Positions 1 to 9,317 of a stretch of DNA of 64,000 bases are shown one piece after another. The translations under genes and the position numbers were made by a program. The notes beneath the pieces were generated by a model. It was not told the origin of the DNA and ran no database searches. It saw only the letters and a list, made by a program, of their open reading frames with translations. The stretch covers positions 2,046,001 to 2,110,000 of the forward strand of contig NZ_OX419519.1 in the NCBI RefSeq assembly GCF_948472415.1, read 5' to 3'. The stretch is from Kitasatospora fiedleri (lineage in GTDB: Bacteria; Actinomycetota; Actinomycetes; Streptomycetales; Streptomycetaceae). Each line of letters begins with the position of its first letter. Position 1 is the stretch's first letter.

Positions 1-96
1 CGATCACGTACCGCACCCGCCGCCCCAGCACCCGGCGCGCGGGCGCGCGGCAGCCGCGCGGGCGGCAGCCGGGGCGAGACGGGTGGCGATCGACAC
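1..96 (-). CDS. trpM: TrpM-like small protein, 5' part, apparent frameshift
   Basis: This looks like the start of TrpM, the short protein of unproven role encoded between trpC and trpB in streptomycete trp clusters. A GTG at 96, 8 bp after the trpC stop, opens a frame reading VSIATRLAP. The family-like pattern (GCRPRGC, then RRVRYVI) then continues to the window edge in a frame displaced by one base. One more C in the CCCC run at 71-74 would join the two halves. About 32 codons are inside the window. No Shine-Dalgarno sequence is obvious, so the start is uncertain. The identification rests on remembered family sequence and on position after trpC. Confidence 0.5.
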
Positions 97-104
97 GGCG
101 GAGG

Positions 105-917
105 TCAGCCCCGCCCGTTGTTGCGCAGCGCCGGGTGCGCCCCGGCGGCGACCAGGTCGGCGACCGCGGTCCGCGGGTCCCGGCCGGTGACCAGGGACTC
201 GCCGACCAGCACCGCGTCGGCGCCCTGGTTGGCGTAGGTGATCAGGTCGTGCGGCCCGCGCACGCCGGACTCGGCGACCTTCACGAGGTGCGCCGGGATG
301 GCGTCCACCACGTTGCCGAAGGTGTTCCGGTCGACCTCGAGGGTCTTCAGGTTGCGGGCGTTGACGCCGATGATCCGCGCGCCGGCGTCCACCGCGCGGG
401 CGATCTCCTCCTCGTCGTGCACCTCGACCAGCGGGGTCAGGCCGATCGACTCGGCCCGCTCGATCAGCGAGACCAGGGCCGGCTGTTCCAGCGCGGCGAC
501 GATCAGCAGCGCCAGGTCCGCGCCGTGCGCGCGGGCCTCCCACAGCTGGTAGGCGGTGACGATGAAGTCCTTGCGCAGGACCGGGGTGTCCACGGCGGCG
601 CGCACCGCGTCCAGGTCGGCCAGCGAGCCGCCGAAGCGGCGCTGCTCGGTGAGCACGCTGATCGCGGCGGCCCCGCCGGCCGCGTAGTCGGCCGCCAGCG
701 CGGCCGGGTCGGCGATCGCCGCGAGCGCGCCCTTGGACGGGCTGGAGCGCTTGACCTCGCAGATCACCCGGACGCCGTCGCCGCGCAGCGCGGCCACGCC
801 GTCCTTCGCCTCGGGCGCCTTGGCGGCGAGCTCCTTGAGCTCGTCCAGGGAGACCCGGGCCTGTCGCTCGGCGAGGTCCTGCCGGACCCCGTCGATGATC
901 TCGTCGAGCACAGTCAC
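105..917 (-). CDS. trpC: indole-3-glycerol phosphate synthase
   Basis: TrpC closes the indole ring by converting carboxyphenylaminodeoxyribulose phosphate to indole-3-glycerol phosphate, with loss of CO2 and water, in cytosolic tryptophan synthesis. The 270-residue (beta/alpha)8 protein has the usual length. It shows [10 protein letters not shown] at about residues 54-63 (active-site lysine loop), LRKDFIV in the middle, GVNARNLKT and the C-terminal ESGV phosphate-binding region. I chose the GTG at 917 because homologues start at VTVLDEI. A longer open frame to 1211 is low-complexity sequence without family similarity. It is the last complete gene of the minus-strand trp segment here and is followed 8 bp later by trpM. 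Confidence 0.95.
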   Translation of the reverse strand: MTVLDEIIDGVRQDLAERQARVSLDELKELAAKAPEAKDGVAALRGDGVRVICEVKRSSPSKGALAAIADPAALAADYAAGGAAAISVLTEQRRFGGSLADLDAVRAAVDTPVLRKDFIVTAYQLWEARAHGADLALLIVAALEQPALVSLIERAESIGLTPLVEVHDEEEIARAVDAGARIIGVNARNLKTLEVDRNTFGNVVDAIPAHLVKVAESGVRGPHDLITYANQGADAVLVGESLVTGRDPRTAVADLVAAGAHPALRNNGRG

Positions 918-1093
918 GCGTGCGCCCCCATCGTGTTTCGCTGGTGCGGCCGGGGGCGTCGAGCGCGGTCCCGGCCTTTCGATTCGATGGTATCGGGCGC
1001 GGGGGGCGCACTCCGCATCCGCACGGCGCGCGTCTCGATCGGCGGACCGCCCGGCGGGCGCCCCAGCCCCTCCGTGCGCCCGGTGCGCGCTCC

Positions 1094-1539
1094 TCACCCG
1101 ACGGGCGGCGCCAGGCCCGCGCCGACCGGCAGGTTCCGCGCCACCGAGAACAGCAGCACCACCAGGACCAGCACCCCCGCCTGCCAACCGGTGAGCCGCC
1201 ACCCCCGCCACCCGGCCGTCCGCGCACCGCCCGCACCGTCCAGGTCGCCCAGAGCGCCAGCAGCCCGCACGCCAGCACCGCCACCAGCAGGTTGTCGTGC
1301 ACCGCCGTCGGCACGTCCCCCCGGGCCAGCGCGTGCACGCAGCGCAGCCCGCCGCAGCCGGGGCACCACCAGCCGGTGGCCCGCAGGAACGGGCAGACCG
1401 GGTAATGGCCGGGCGTGTTCGGGTCCACCAGGGCGACGAACCCGGCCGGCAGCGCGACGGCCGCCAGCGCGGCCAGCGGACGGACCAGCCGGCGCGCCGC
1501 GGAGCCCTCGGGTCGGGACGGGGCGGCGGGAGCGTTCAC
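1094..1539 (-). CDS. DUF2752 family membrane protein, apparent frameshift
   Basis: This is a small membrane protein of the DUF2752 family, function unknown. From the GTG at 1539 the frame gives a membrane segment ([17 protein letters not shown]) and the family signature [15 protein letters not shown]. The family's typical end, including [16 protein letters not shown] and VARNLP, lies in the frame one base away and stops at 1094. One missing base in a G run near 1205-1225 (minus-strand GGG or GGGGG) explains the break. A CACAAT box lies 7 nt before the GTG, so the mRNA may be leaderless. The gene sits among the small membrane-protein genes upstream of trpC, as in relatives. The intact product would be about 148 residues. 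Confidence 0.75.
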
Positions 1540-1634
1540 GGGGACGATTGTGCCCCCGGGCGGACCGGGCCCGGCCCCGAAACGCCGGACGGCGGGCCCG
1601 AGGGCCCGCCGTCCGGTGCGCGACTCCGCCGCGA

Positions 1635-1882
1635 TCAGCCCGCGGTGACCGCGCTGCGCTCCTCGGTGGGAACCGGCGCGAAGTTCTTGCTGGGCTGCCG
1701 GCCCATGCCCGCCATCGACATGGCCTTGCCGACCACGCCGCCGATCAGGACCACGGCGAGGCCCGCGATGACCAGCACGACGTTCGGCACGATCATCGCG
1801 ACGCCCGCGACGCAGAAGCCGACGAAGGAAATGACCACGCCGGTCCACGCGGCGGGGTGTGGCCGTGCGCTGCTGCAGCCAT
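1635..1882 (-). CDS. HGxxPAAW family small membrane protein, apparent frameshift
   Basis: This is a conserved actinobacterial two-helix membrane protein of unknown function that is regularly found in this trp neighbourhood. The ATG at 1882 has a good AAGGAG 12 nt upstream and reads MAAAAHGHTP. The rest of the family signature, AAWTGVVISFVGFCVAGV, continues in another frame and runs through a second membrane segment (VVLVIAGLAVVLIGGVVG) to the stop at 1635. Adding one C to the minus-strand CCCC run at about 1852-1856 restores HGHTPAAWTG and a protein of about 82 residues, the usual size. The break is therefore most likely a lost base in the assembly. Confidence 0.8.
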
Positions 1883-2068
1883 CTTGTTGGTGCTCCTTGT
1901 TTCTCCGGGGCCCGGTCGGGCGGGCCTGGGGCGGCGCTCGACGGGTTGACGCTCTCCATTGTGCCGGGCCGAACACGGCGCCCCCAAGCCGGGTCGGGGT
2001 GGTGCCGCGCACATCCGGCCGCGGCCGGACCGGGCGGTCGGGTCAGCCGGTCGGCGCGGCCCGCGGGA

Positions 2069-2665
2069 TCAGCCGGTCGGGTCCTCGCCGCGGTCCAACG
2101 CCTTCCACAGGTCGGCCGGGCCGGCCGCCCTCCCCGTGGCTGCCGACGTGCGGGTCGGTGCCTCGTAGCGGGAGCCCATGGCCGGCCAGCCGCTGCCGAA
2201 CCGGGTGGTCAGGGCGCCCGCCGCCACCAGCAGCAGCCCGCCCGCCAGGGCCACCCAGGGCCATGCCGTCCGGGTGATCTCCTCGGCCCGGCCGCTGCTC
2301 AGGGCGAGCTGCCCCGCCGCGACGGCGTGCAGCCCCGCGGTGTCGGTGTACCCGATCACGGCGCCGACGACCGCGCCCGCCCCCGCCAGCACGGTCAGGG
2401 CGCCCACCAGCACCCGCGTCCGGCCGCGCACCGCGAAGACCGCGACCGCCGCCGCCATCGCCACCAGCGCCATGCCGGTCGGCAGGGCCGTCAGTCTGCT
2501 CCCGCTCGCGCTCACCGCGATCCGGCTGCCGCCCATCCCGGGCGCCACCCCCTGCGCCCAGGTCCGGCCCACCGACGTCAGGACCAGTACGGCGCCCAAC
2601 GCGGTCAGCAACAGCATCAGCCCCAACGTGCCGCGGGACTTCGGGGAAGCAGGCGTCTCACTCAC
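2069..2665 (-). CDS. TIGR02234 / Trp_oprn_chp family membrane protein
   Basis: This 198-residue integral membrane protein belongs to the family found in actinobacterial trp operons (TIGR02234, Pfam Trp_oprn_chp); its function is unknown. Four hydrophobic segments are visible at about residues 15-34, 63-80, 87-105 and 136-154. The hydrophilic C-terminal tail ends in DLWKALDRGEDPT, a typical family ending. The ATG start gives the expected length. In the usual arrangement it sits between trpE and trpC. Here an epimerase-regulator pair on the opposite strand (2790-4643) separates it from trpE, so it needs its own promoter in the 124-bp gap before 2790. Confidence 0.85.
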   Translation of the reverse strand: MSETPASPKSRGTLGLMLLLTALGAVLVLTSVGRTWAQGVAPGMGGSRIAVSASGSRLTALPTGMALVAMAAAVAVFAVRGRTRVLVGALTVLAGAGAVVGAVIGYTDTAGLHAVAAGQLALSSGRAEEITRTAWPWVALAGGLLLVAAGALTTRFGSGWPAMGSRYEAPTRTSAATGRAAGPADLWKALDRGEDPTG

Positions 2666-2789
2666 TCCCCCAGTGTCCCCGACCTCACCCCGCTCCCCGT
2701 CCCCGCCCCCGGTCCGCGCGTCCTGTCCCCGCGGGTACCAGGGTCGGCGGGGCCTGGTGGCGGCGGCGCCTGCGGGTCAGGGTGGGGGC

Positions 2790-3818
2790 ATGGCACACGT
2801 ACTCGTCACCGGCGGAACCGGCTTCCTCGGCGCGCACACCATCGCCCGGCTGCTCGCGGAGGGCCACGCGGTGACCACCACCGTCCGGTCGCTGTCCCGG
2901 CGCGGCGACGTCGCGTCCATGCTCGGGACGGCCGGGGTCGCCGACCCGGCGGCGGTGGCGTACGTCGAGGCGGACCTGACCCGGGACGCGGGCTGGGCCG
3001 AGGCCGTGGCCGGCGCCGACCACGTGCTGCACCTGGCCTCGCCGTTCCCCGCCGGCGCTCCCCGGCACGAGGACGAGCTGATCGTCCCCGCCCGGGACGG
3101 CGCGCTGCGGGTGCTGCGCGCCGCCCGGGACGCCGGGGTGCGGCGGACGGTGCTCACCTCCTCGTTCGGCGCCGTCGGCTACGGCCACCGGGCCGGCGGG
3201 CACGTCTTCACCGAGTCCGACTGGACGGACCTCGACGGGCCGGGCGTCTCCCCCTACGTGAAGTCCAAGACCGTCGCCGAGCGGGCGGCGTGGGACTTCG
3301 CCGCCACCGAGGGCGGCGGCATGGAGCTGACGGTCGTCAACCCGGTCGGGATCTTCGGGCCGGTCCTGGGACCGGACTACTCCAGCTCGGTGCGGATCGT
3401 CCACGCGATGCTCAGCGGCGGCATGCGGGTCGCGCCCCCGGTCTGGACCAACACCGTGGACGTCCGCGACGTCGCCGACCTGCACGTCCGGGCGATGACC
3501 GCCCCCGTGGCCGCGGGCCGGCGCTACCTGGCGTCGGCCGGTGAGCCCGTCTCGTTCCACCGGATCGCGGCCGTGCTGCGCGAACGGCTCGGCGACGCCG
3601 CCTCCGCCGCCCCCACCCGCACCGCGCCGGCCGGACTGCTGCGCGCGCTGGCCGTCGTCAGCCCCCGGATGCGGGAGCTGGCCCCGCAGCTGGGCGTGGT
3701 GCGCCGGGCCGACGGCACCCGGGCCCGCACCGAGCTGGGCTGGGCCCCGCGCGGCAACGAGGAGGCCGTGGTCGCCACCGCCGAGAGCCTGCTGCGGCTC
3801 GGCCTGGTGGCCCGCTAG
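2790..3818 (+). CDS. NAD-dependent epimerase/dehydratase (extended SDR, dihydroflavonol reductase-like)
   Basis: This is a 342-residue extended short-chain dehydrogenase/reductase. The nucleotide-binding glycine motif TGGTGFLG is at residues 6-13. The catalytic lysine motif is YVKSK at about 155-159, with TSSF earlier supplying the serine region. The fold and NPVGIFGP segment match dihydroflavonol-4-reductase-like aldehyde/ketone reductases of the DFR group. The substrate cannot be told from sequence. I took the ATG at 2790 because the nucleotide-binding fold begins there; the longer open frame upstream is not protein-like. It ends 9 bp before the XRE regulator gene, which suggests co-transcription. 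Both genes interrupt the trp cluster. Confidence 0.85.
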   Translation: MAHVLVTGGTGFLGAHTIARLLAEGHAVTTTVRSLSRRGDVASMLGTAGVADPAAVAYVEADLTRDAGWAEAVAGADHVLHLASPFPAGAPRHEDELIVPARDGALRVLRAARDAGVRRTVLTSSFGAVGYGHRAGGHVFTESDWTDLDGPGVSPYVKSKTVAERAAWDFAATEGGGMELTVVNPVGIFGPVLGPDYSSSVRIVHAMLSGGMRVAPPVWTNTVDVRDVADLHVRAMTAPVAAGRRYLASAGEPVSFHRIAAVLRERLGDAASAAPTRTAPAGLLRALAVVSPRMRELAPQLGVVRRADGTRARTELGWAPRGNEEAVVATAESLLRLGLVAR

Positions 3819-3827
3819 CGTCGGGGC
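3816..3827 (+). promoter_or_regulatory. possible leaderless -10 box for the XRE gene
   Basis: TAGCGT at 3816-3821 fits the TANNNT -10 pattern and lies 6 nt before the ATG at 3828, so transcription would start at the start codon. Its TAG is also the stop codon of the epimerase gene. No clear -35 was found. Confidence 0.35.
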
Positions 3828-4643
3828 ATGGACCCGATGCCGGACACCCTCGGCGACTTCCTGCGCTCCCGGCGCGAACAGCTCACCCCGGAGCGCGCCG
3901 GACTGCCGGCGGGAGAGCGGCGCCGGGTCGCCGGGCTGCGCCGCGAGGAGGTCGCCCAGCTCGCGGGCATCAGCCCGGAGTACTACCTGCGCCTGGAGCA
4001 GGGCCGCAACCGGCGCCCCTCCGACCGGACCCTGCGCGGCCTGGCCGCCGCGCTGCGGCTGGACGAGGCGGCGGCGGCCTACCTGCACCGCCTCGCCCAC
4101 CCGGCCCCGCCCACCGGACCCCGGCCCGGTGCCGGGGCCGCCCGGCCGGACGCGGCCCTGCAACTGCTCCTGGACGCCTGGCCGACGACGCCCACCTACG
4201 CCCAGGCGGCCTCCGGGCGGGTGGTGGCCGCGAACCGCCTCGCCACGGCGCTGTGCCCGTTCTTCGGCGTCGGCCACGACCCGCTGCGCGCCGTCTTCCT
4301 CGAACCGGGGATGCGCCGCCTGTACCCCCGGTGGGACGACGTGACCGCCAAGGCCGTCTCCGGGCTGCGGGCCGCCCTCGCCCTCGACGGCACCGACCCC
4401 GGACTCCTGGCCACCATCGACGAACTCACCACCGCCAGCGAGCGCTTCCGCACCCTGTGGGCCAGGCGGGAGGTGCGCCGCCGCACCGTCGGCCGCACCC
4501 GGTTCCAGCACCCCGACGTCGGCGCCCTCGACCTGCACTACGAGAAGCTGCTGCGCCCCGAGGCCCGGCACCTGCTCGTTGTCTACCGCGCCGACCCCGG
4601 CAGCCCCAGCGCCGAACGGCTGGAGCTGCTCGGCCGCCGCTAG
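3828..4643 (+). CDS. XRE-family regulator with MmyB-like ligand-binding domain
   Basis: This 271-residue transcription regulator has an N-terminal Cro/C1-type helix-turn-helix (RREEVAQLAGISPEYYLRLE at about residues 42-61, then GRNRRPSD). A MmyB-like domain follows (WPTTPTYAQAASGRVVAANRLA, and C-terminal LHYEKLL). This architecture is very common in streptomycetes, where such regulators often control a neighbouring oxidoreductase. The immediately upstream epimerase is the obvious candidate partner, and autoregulation is possible. The effector is unknown. There is no Shine-Dalgarno sequence; a -10-like box lies directly upstream instead. The gene converges with trpE, with 22 bp between the two stops. 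Confidence 0.9.
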   Translation: MDPMPDTLGDFLRSRREQLTPERAGLPAGERRRVAGLRREEVAQLAGISPEYYLRLEQGRNRRPSDRTLRGLAAALRLDEAAAAYLHRLAHPAPPTGPRPGAGAARPDAALQLLLDAWPTTPTYAQAASGRVVAANRLATALCPFFGVGHDPLRAVFLEPGMRRLYPRWDDVTAKAVSGLRAALALDGTDPGLLATIDELTTASERFRTLWARREVRRRTVGRTRFQHPDVGALDLHYEKLLRPEARHLLVVYRADPGSPSAERLELLGRR

Positions 4644-4665
4644 GGCCGGTCTTCGAACCCCGGTC

Positions 4666-6171
4666 TCAGCGCAGCGTGTTCGCCGTGGCGACGGCCCGGA
4701 GCACTGCCGCCGCCTTGTTGCGGCACTCGGTGTCCTCGGCGTGCGGGTCGGAGTCGGCCACCACGCCCGCGCCCGCCTGGACGTACGCGGTCTCGTCGCG
4801 GATCACCGCGGTGCGGATGGCGATCGCCGTGTCGGAGTCCCCGGCGAAGTCCAGGTAGCCGACGCAGCCGCCGTACAGGCCGCGGCGGGTGGGCTCCAGC
4901 TCCTCGATGATCTGCATGGCGCGGGGCTTGGGCGCGCCGGACAGGGTGCCGGCCGGGAAGCAGGCGGTGAGCACGTCGAAGGCGCTGCGGCCCTCGGCGA
5001 CCTTGCCGGTGACGGTGGAGACGATGTGCATGACGTGGCTGTAACGCTCGACGGTCATGAACTCCACCACCTCGACCGAGCCCGGCGCGCAGACCCGGCC
5101 CAGGTCGTTGCGGCCCAGGTCGACCAGCATCAGGTGCTCGGCCCGCTCCTTGGGGTCGGCGAGCAGCTCGGCGGCCAGCTCGGCGTCCTCGTGCGGGGTG
5201 GCGCCGCGGTGCCGGGTGCCGGCGATCGGGTGCAGCATCGCCTCGCCGCCGGCCACCTTGACCAGCGCCTCGGGGCTGGAGCCGACCACGTCGAAGCCGC
5301 CCTCCGCGCCGCCGTCCGGCCCGGGGAAGCGGAACAGGTACATGTACGGGCTGGGGTTGGTGGTGCGCAGGACGCGGTAGACGTCGAGCGCGGAGGCCGG
5401 GCAGGGCGCCTCGAAGCGCTGCGAGGGGACGACCTGGAACGCCTCGCCGGCCCGGATTCGCTCCTTCACCACCTCGACCGCCTTGCGGTACGGCGCGCCG
5501 CCGAACGGCGAGTGCGCCTCGACCGCGGTCGGGGTGTAGGTGGCCAGGCCGGGGTCGACCGGGCGGCGCAGGTCGGCCTCCATCGCGTCGAGGCGGGCGA
5601 CGGCGTCCGCGTGCGCCTCGTCGACGCCGGTGGCCAGGTCGTTGTGGTTGACCGCGTTGGCGATCAGCAGCACGGTGCCGTCGGCGTGGTCCAGGACGGC
5701 CAGGTCGGTGGCGAGCAGCAGGGTCAGCTCGGGCAGCCGCAGGTCGTCCGGGGTGAGGTCCGGCAGCTTCTCCAGGCGGCGCACCACGTCGTAGCCGAGG
5801 TAGCCGACCAGACCGCCGGTGAGCGGCGGCAGGCCGTCGTCCGGGTGCCGGGGGGTGTGCAGGGCGGCCAGGGTGGCGCGCAGCACCTCCAGCGGGTCGC
5901 CGCCGGTGGGGATGCCGACCGGGGGCTCGCCCAGCCAGCGGGCGCCGCCGTCCTCGCCGACGGTGAGCACCGCGCCGGAGCGCACCCCGACGAAGGAGTA
6001 GCGGGCCCAACTGCGGCCCTGCTCGGCGGACTCCAGCAGGAAGGTGCCGGGCCGCTCCGCGGCGAGGCTGCGGTAGACGCCGATCGGGGTGAGGCCGTCC
6101 GCCAGGAGCCGGCGGGTGACGGGAATGACCCGGGTGTCAGCGGCGAGCGTGCGGAAGGCCTCAAGGTCCAT
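4666..6171 (-). CDS. trpE: anthranilate synthase component I
   Basis: TrpE converts chorismate to anthranilate, with ammonia from the glutamine amidotransferase subunit, as the first committed step of tryptophan synthesis. The 501-residue protein has the N-terminal regulatory region with [18 protein letters not shown] (about 45-62), where LLES is the usual tryptophan-feedback motif. It also has the chorismate-binding core: [34 protein letters not shown] and the GGCVGYLDF region. No amidotransferase domain is fused, so a separate TrpG partner must be encoded elsewhere. The ATG at 6171 gives the family length. The gene follows hisI by 66 bp on the same strand and may share its transcript. Confidence 0.97.
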   Translation of the reverse strand: MDLEAFRTLAADTRVIPVTRRLLADGLTPIGVYRSLAAERPGTFLLESAEQGRSWARYSFVGVRSGAVLTVGEDGGARWLGEPPVGIPTGGDPLEVLRATLAALHTPRHPDDGLPPLTGGLVGYLGYDVVRRLEKLPDLTPDDLRLPELTLLLATDLAVLDHADGTVLLIANAVNHNDLATGVDEAHADAVARLDAMEADLRRPVDPGLATYTPTAVEAHSPFGGAPYRKAVEVVKERIRAGEAFQVVPSQRFEAPCPASALDVYRVLRTTNPSPYMYLFRFPGPDGGAEGGFDVVGSSPEALVKVAGGEAMLHPIAGTRHRGATPHEDAELAAELLADPKERAEHLMLVDLGRNDLGRVCAPGSVEVVEFMTVERYSHVMHIVSTVTGKVAEGRSAFDVLTACFPAGTLSGAPKPRAMQIIEELEPTRRGLYGGCVGYLDFAGDSDTAIAIRTAVIRDETAYVQAGAGVVADSDPHAEDTECRNKAAAVLRAVATANTLR

Positions 6172-6237
6172 GGGGCACCGATCAGATGAGAGGAGCGGAC
6201 GGGCGGAGGGACGGTCCGGGGACGGTCGGGGGACAGG

Positions 6238-6612
6238 CTACTGGGCGAGCGGCAGCACGTCGGCGTCGAAGCAGGTCCGGTCGCCGGTGTGGCAGGCCGC
6301 ACCGACCTGATCGACCCGGACCAGCAGGGTGTCGCCGTCGCAGTCCAGCGCGACCTGCTTGACGTGCTGGACGTGGCCCGAGGTGTCGCCCTTCACCCAG
6401 TACTCGGCCCGGCTGCGGCTCCAGTACGTGCAGCGGCCGGTGGTCAGCGTGCGGTGCAGCGCCTCGTCGTCCATCCACCCGAGCATCAGCACCTCGCCGG
6501 TGTCGTACTGCTGGGCGACGGCGGGCAGCAGTCCGTCCGGGGTGCGCTTGAGTCGGGCGGCGATCGCCGGGTCCAGGGCGGTGCTGCCGGGGGCGGCGGG
6601 AGTGGTCGACAT
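6238..6612 (-). CDS. hisI: phosphoribosyl-AMP cyclohydrolase
   Basis: HisI opens the adenine ring of phosphoribosyl-AMP, the third step of histidine synthesis. The 124-residue single-domain enzyme carries [10 protein letters not shown], the [11 protein letters not shown] substrate/metal region and the zinc ligands in LDCDGDT and ACHTGDRTC. No phosphoribosyl-ATP pyrophosphatase domain (HisE) is fused. I chose the ATG at 6612 because GGAGGG precedes it, although only one base separates them. The in-frame ATG nine bases upstream overlaps that GGAGGG and would be the alternative start. The gene is separated from the main his operon and lies directly before trpE. Confidence 0.95.
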   Translation of the reverse strand: MSTTPAAPGSTALDPAIAARLKRTPDGLLPAVAQQYDTGEVLMLGWMDDEALHRTLTTGRCTYWSRSRAEYWVKGDTSGHVQHVKQVALDCDGDTLLVRVDQVGAACHTGDRTCFDADVLPLAQ

Positions 6613-6645
6613 GCCCTCCATTCTCGCAGGCCGCCACCGGCCGCC

Positions 6646-6672
6646 GGCCGCCGGGCGGTGCTCCCGGCGGCC
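6646..6672 (-). terminator. hairpin downstream of the WXG100 gene
   Basis: A perfect 10-bp stem (GGCCGCCGGG with CCCGGCGGCC) and a 7-nt loop lie between the stop at 6720 and hisI. No T-run follows, as is usual for high-G+C terminators. An 18-bp unit starting GGGCGGTGCTCC is present twice here (6653-6670 and 6676-6693). Confidence 0.5.
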
Positions 6673-6719
6673 GGCGGGCGGTGCTCCCGGCGGGCGGTGC
6701 CGCGGCGGTGGCGCGGCGG

Positions 6720-8327
6720 TCAGCCGAACGCCGTCTGGATTCGCGAGCGGTCCACCCGGTAGGGCGTCGGCTGCTGCTCCAGGCCGAGGTCGCCCAGCAG
6801 TTCCCGCTCGACCGCGTTCTTGTTGACGTCGCTCTTCAGGCCCTCCTTGGCGACGCCCAGGGCGGACTGTCCGGCCGCCCTGAGGTTGCCCTTCAGGGTG
6901 CCGTCGCCGATCCGGACGCCCTCCCGGTCGTCCTCGTCGATGCCCAGCCCGGCCTTGATCCGGTCCTGGGCCCAGTCGCCGACCTTCTCGGTGGCCTTCT
7001 CGTCGAGCTTCCGGGCGATCCTGGCGGCCTTGCCGGCGCCCTCCTCCAGCTTCCGGACCTCGTCGAAGGCCGTCTCGACCTTCTTCATCTTCTCCATCAC
7101 CTTGGCGACGTCGCTGAGCTTGCGGGTGGCCTTGACCGCCTTGCCCATCTCCTGGAGCGCCTTGAGCAGCTCCTCCAGCGCCTTCGCCAGCTTGGTGGAC
7201 ACCTGCGCCACCCGGGCCACGAAGGTGGCGATCTCCGCCTCGTCGATCAGCGCGCCGACCAGCGCCGCCGCGCCGAAGGTCACCACCGAGAGCACCGCCT
7301 CGGCGGCCAGCGAGGCGATCAGCGCCTCGATCGCCTCGGTGATGATCTGGATCACCATGCCCTCGGCCATCGCGCACTCCTGCGCGGCCGAGTTGATGAT
7401 CTGCGCAGTCTGCAGCATCTCCTCGGCGGTCTGGTCGAGCGCGTCCGCGACGTCGCCCATGTGACCGCCGAACGCGTCGCTCGCCGCCCCCTGCCAGCTC
7501 GCCGCCACCGGCACCGCGCCCGAGCGCAGCTCCGCCGCGACCGAGTGCACCGCGGCCGCCTGGGCCCGCCACTGCACGGTGGCGTCGTTCAGCTCCGCCA
7601 GGTTGCCGGTGACCTTCTCCAGCATGTCCAGCAGGCCGGACTCCTCCAGCGCCCACTCGACCGCCTCGTCGAGCGCCCCGCTCAGGCCACCCCGCGACTC
7701 GTGCTCGGCCTCCGGCAGCTCCTGGAACGTCCGCTCGATCTGCGCCCGGGCCCACGCGTACGCGTCGGCCGGGCCGCCCGGCGCGCCCGGCAGGCCGTAC
7801 CCGGGCAGCGTGCTCGCCCCGACGGCCCCGACGGCCCCGACGGCCCCGCCGATCCCGGCCCCCACGTACCCGGGCGACGGGGCGGGCAGCGTGCTGACGC
7901 CCTCGGGCCCCGCCGACTCACCCGGTTCGCCCGGCTCACCGGCCCCTTCGGGCTCCTCCCCGGAGCCGAACAGCTTCTCCCCGACGTAGTCGCCGGCCTT
8001 GCCGCCCAGGCTGCCCGCCGCGCTGGTCCCGGCCTCCTTGAGCGCCCCGCTGAACCAGGACTGCCGCGGGTCCACCGGCGCCGCGTCCTCGCCGCCGGTC
8101 TCACCGGTCCCGCCGTTCCCGCCGTTCCCGCCGTTCTCGGCGGGCGTGCGCGAACCGGTGCGGATCTGGTTCGGGTCCCCGACGTGCGGTGCCGGGCCGG
8201 TGCCGTGGCCGGGCACGGGCGCGGGTGCGGCCGGCTGCCGCGGGTGGTCGGCGCCGTGCGTCGTGCCGGAGGTTCCCGAGCCACCCGAGCCGCCCGAGGT
8301 GTGGTGCCTGGTCCCGTGCGCCATCAC
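6720..8327 (-). CDS. WXG100-domain protein, putative type VII secretion-related
   Basis: This 535-residue protein has a central WXG100-like helical hairpin ([15 protein letters not shown] to [16 protein letters not shown], about residues 255-310, with the W-x-G turn as SWQGAA). WXG100 domains mark substrates or partners of type VII secretion. The first 200 residues are Gly/Pro/Ser-rich with [13 protein letters not shown] repeats. The rest is mainly helical, with a hydrophobic stretch [20 protein letters not shown] and a lysine-rich coiled region. No toxin catalytic motif was recognised. The GTG start overlaps the upstream stop by 4 nt (an ATG 3 nt later is the alternative), so it is co-translated with the EspC-like gene. 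Confidence 0.75.
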   Translation of the reverse strand: MMAHGTRHHTSGGSGGSGTSGTTHGADHPRQPAAPAPVPGHGTGPAPHVGDPNQIRTGSRTPAENGGNGGNGGTGETGGEDAAPVDPRQSWFSGALKEAGTSAAGSLGGKAGDYVGEKLFGSGEEPEGAGEPGEPGESAGPEGVSTLPAPSPGYVGAGIGGAVGAVGAVGASTLPGYGLPGAPGGPADAYAWARAQIERTFQELPEAEHESRGGLSGALDEAVEWALEESGLLDMLEKVTGNLAELNDATVQWRAQAAAVHSVAAELRSGAVPVAASWQGAASDAFGGHMGDVADALDQTAEEMLQTAQIINSAAQECAMAEGMVIQIITEAIEALIASLAAEAVLSVVTFGAAALVGALIDEAEIATFVARVAQVSTKLAKALEELLKALQEMGKAVKATRKLSDVAKVMEKMKKVETAFDEVRKLEEGAGKAARIARKLDEKATEKVGDWAQDRIKAGLGIDEDDREGVRIGDGTLKGNLRAAGQSALGVAKEGLKSDVNKNAVERELLGDLGLEQQPTPYRVDRSRIQTAFG

Positions 8328-8638
8328 CGGCCCCCGCTCATGGTGCCCGCGACGTACTCCTCGTGGTCGGTGTAGTTCCGCGACACCCCGGACAGCCCCT
8401 GCGCGCTGCCGTGCAGCGCGTCACCGAGCAGCCCGACGTTCTCGCGGCCGGTACCGGCGTGCTCCTGGAACGCCGACGCCAGGTGCTGGGCGTTCGGCAG
8501 GTGCCCGAACGCGTCCGAGGAGAGAGTGATCGCCGCGGTGGCCTCCGCGATCCGCCTCAGCTGCTCCGCCTGCTCGGCCAGCAGCGACGAGTACCGGTCG
8601 AGCACACTCGGCTCGACCTGAAACCCGCTGTCCCCCAT
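8324..8638 (-). CDS. small EspC/WXG100-like protein
   Basis: This 104-residue, mainly helical protein resembles the ESX-secretion-associated EspC-like and WXG100-size families. It begins with a helix containing DRYSSLLAEQAEQLRRIAEA, has a short turn region and ends with YTDHEEYVAGTMSGG. It has no signal peptide or membrane segment, and the family WxG turn is not obvious. Its stop overlaps the start of the larger WXG100 protein, so the two are probably made together and may form a helical pair, as in other type VII systems. No secretion ATPase (EccC) is in the window, so the exporter must be elsewhere if the pair is secreted. Confidence 0.65.
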   Translation of the reverse strand: MGDSGFQVEPSVLDRYSSLLAEQAEQLRRIAEATAAITLSSDAFGHLPNAQHLASAFQEHAGTGRENVGLLGDALHGSAQGLSGVSRNYTDHEEYVAGTMSGGR

Positions 8639-8782
8639 GGCAGTTGCCTTTCTCGTCCATCCCGTCCGACAGGCCGGTCATCCTACTGATCAGCATGCAA
8701 AGGATGAGCAAACCGATGTCCGGAAAGGACTGACGTGGCAGCTGTTGTGCCCTCAGAATGTCCTTAGACGGAGGGGGTCCGC

Positions 8783-9304
8783 ATGAGCGGTCGACAGAAG
8801 GCTTTCCTGGCAGGCCTGGTGGCTGCGCTCGTCGTGGCGGCGGCGGTGGTGGCGCTGCTGTGGCCCGCCCCGAAGAAGCCCGCCGCCGCGCCGCCGCCCC
8901 CGAGCCCCTCCCCCAGCCCGAGCCCGAGTCCGAGCCCGTCGAAGACGTACCCGTACGCGTTCTTCGCGCCCGGTACCTGCCTGCTGGCGCCGTGGGTCCG
9001 GAACAGCCCGGTCGAGGCGTACACGGCCATCCCGTGCGACCAGCCGCACGACTCCGAGACGATCGCCAACGTGGTGCTGCCGGAGGGCCTGACCGACGAC
9101 CACTCGGTCATCCAGGCCACGCTGGAGCTCTGCAAGCCCGGTTTCACCGACGCGCAGCAGCGGCAGGGCGGCGGCGGACCCTTCGTCAACAGCCCGCTCG
9201 TCCCGCTCTCGACGTTCTACCAGCAGGGCTACCGCGACGTCAGCTGCGCGGTGACCGTCCGGGAGGGGCAGGAGCCGCGCAAGATGACCGGACCGCTCAA
9301 GTAG
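8783..9304 (+). CDS. membrane-anchored septum-formation-like protein
   Basis: This 173-residue protein has a short basic N-terminus, one membrane segment (about 8-28, LAGLVAALVVAAAVVALLW), a proline/serine linker with PSPSPS repeats, and an extracellular domain. The domain has four cysteines (GTCLLAP, IPCDQPHDSE, LELCKP, VSCAV) suited to two disulfides. CDQPHDSE resembles the septum-formation family pattern (Pfam Septum_form), whose role is not well established. The ATG at 8783 follows GGAGGGGG at a good distance. It is transcribed away from the WXG100 pair with a 144-bp gap. The family call is tentative. Confidence 0.65.
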   Translation: MSGRQKAFLAGLVAALVVAAAVVALLWPAPKKPAAAPPPPSPSPSPSPSPSPSKTYPYAFFAPGTCLLAPWVRNSPVEAYTAIPCDQPHDSETIANVVLPEGLTDDHSVIQATLELCKPGFTDAQQRQGGGGPFVNSPLVPLSTFYQQGYRDVSCAVTVREGQEPRKMTGPLK

Positions 9305-9317
9305 GCCGCCCGCACCG

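Noticed and set aside
4..1959. 651-codon open frame on the minus strand spanning trpM to the HGxxPAAW gene
   Set aside because: It is a mosaic of shadow sequence. Only its parts at about 1220-1539 (DUF2752 N-terminal) are protein-like; the rest is the wrong frame of trpC and spacers.
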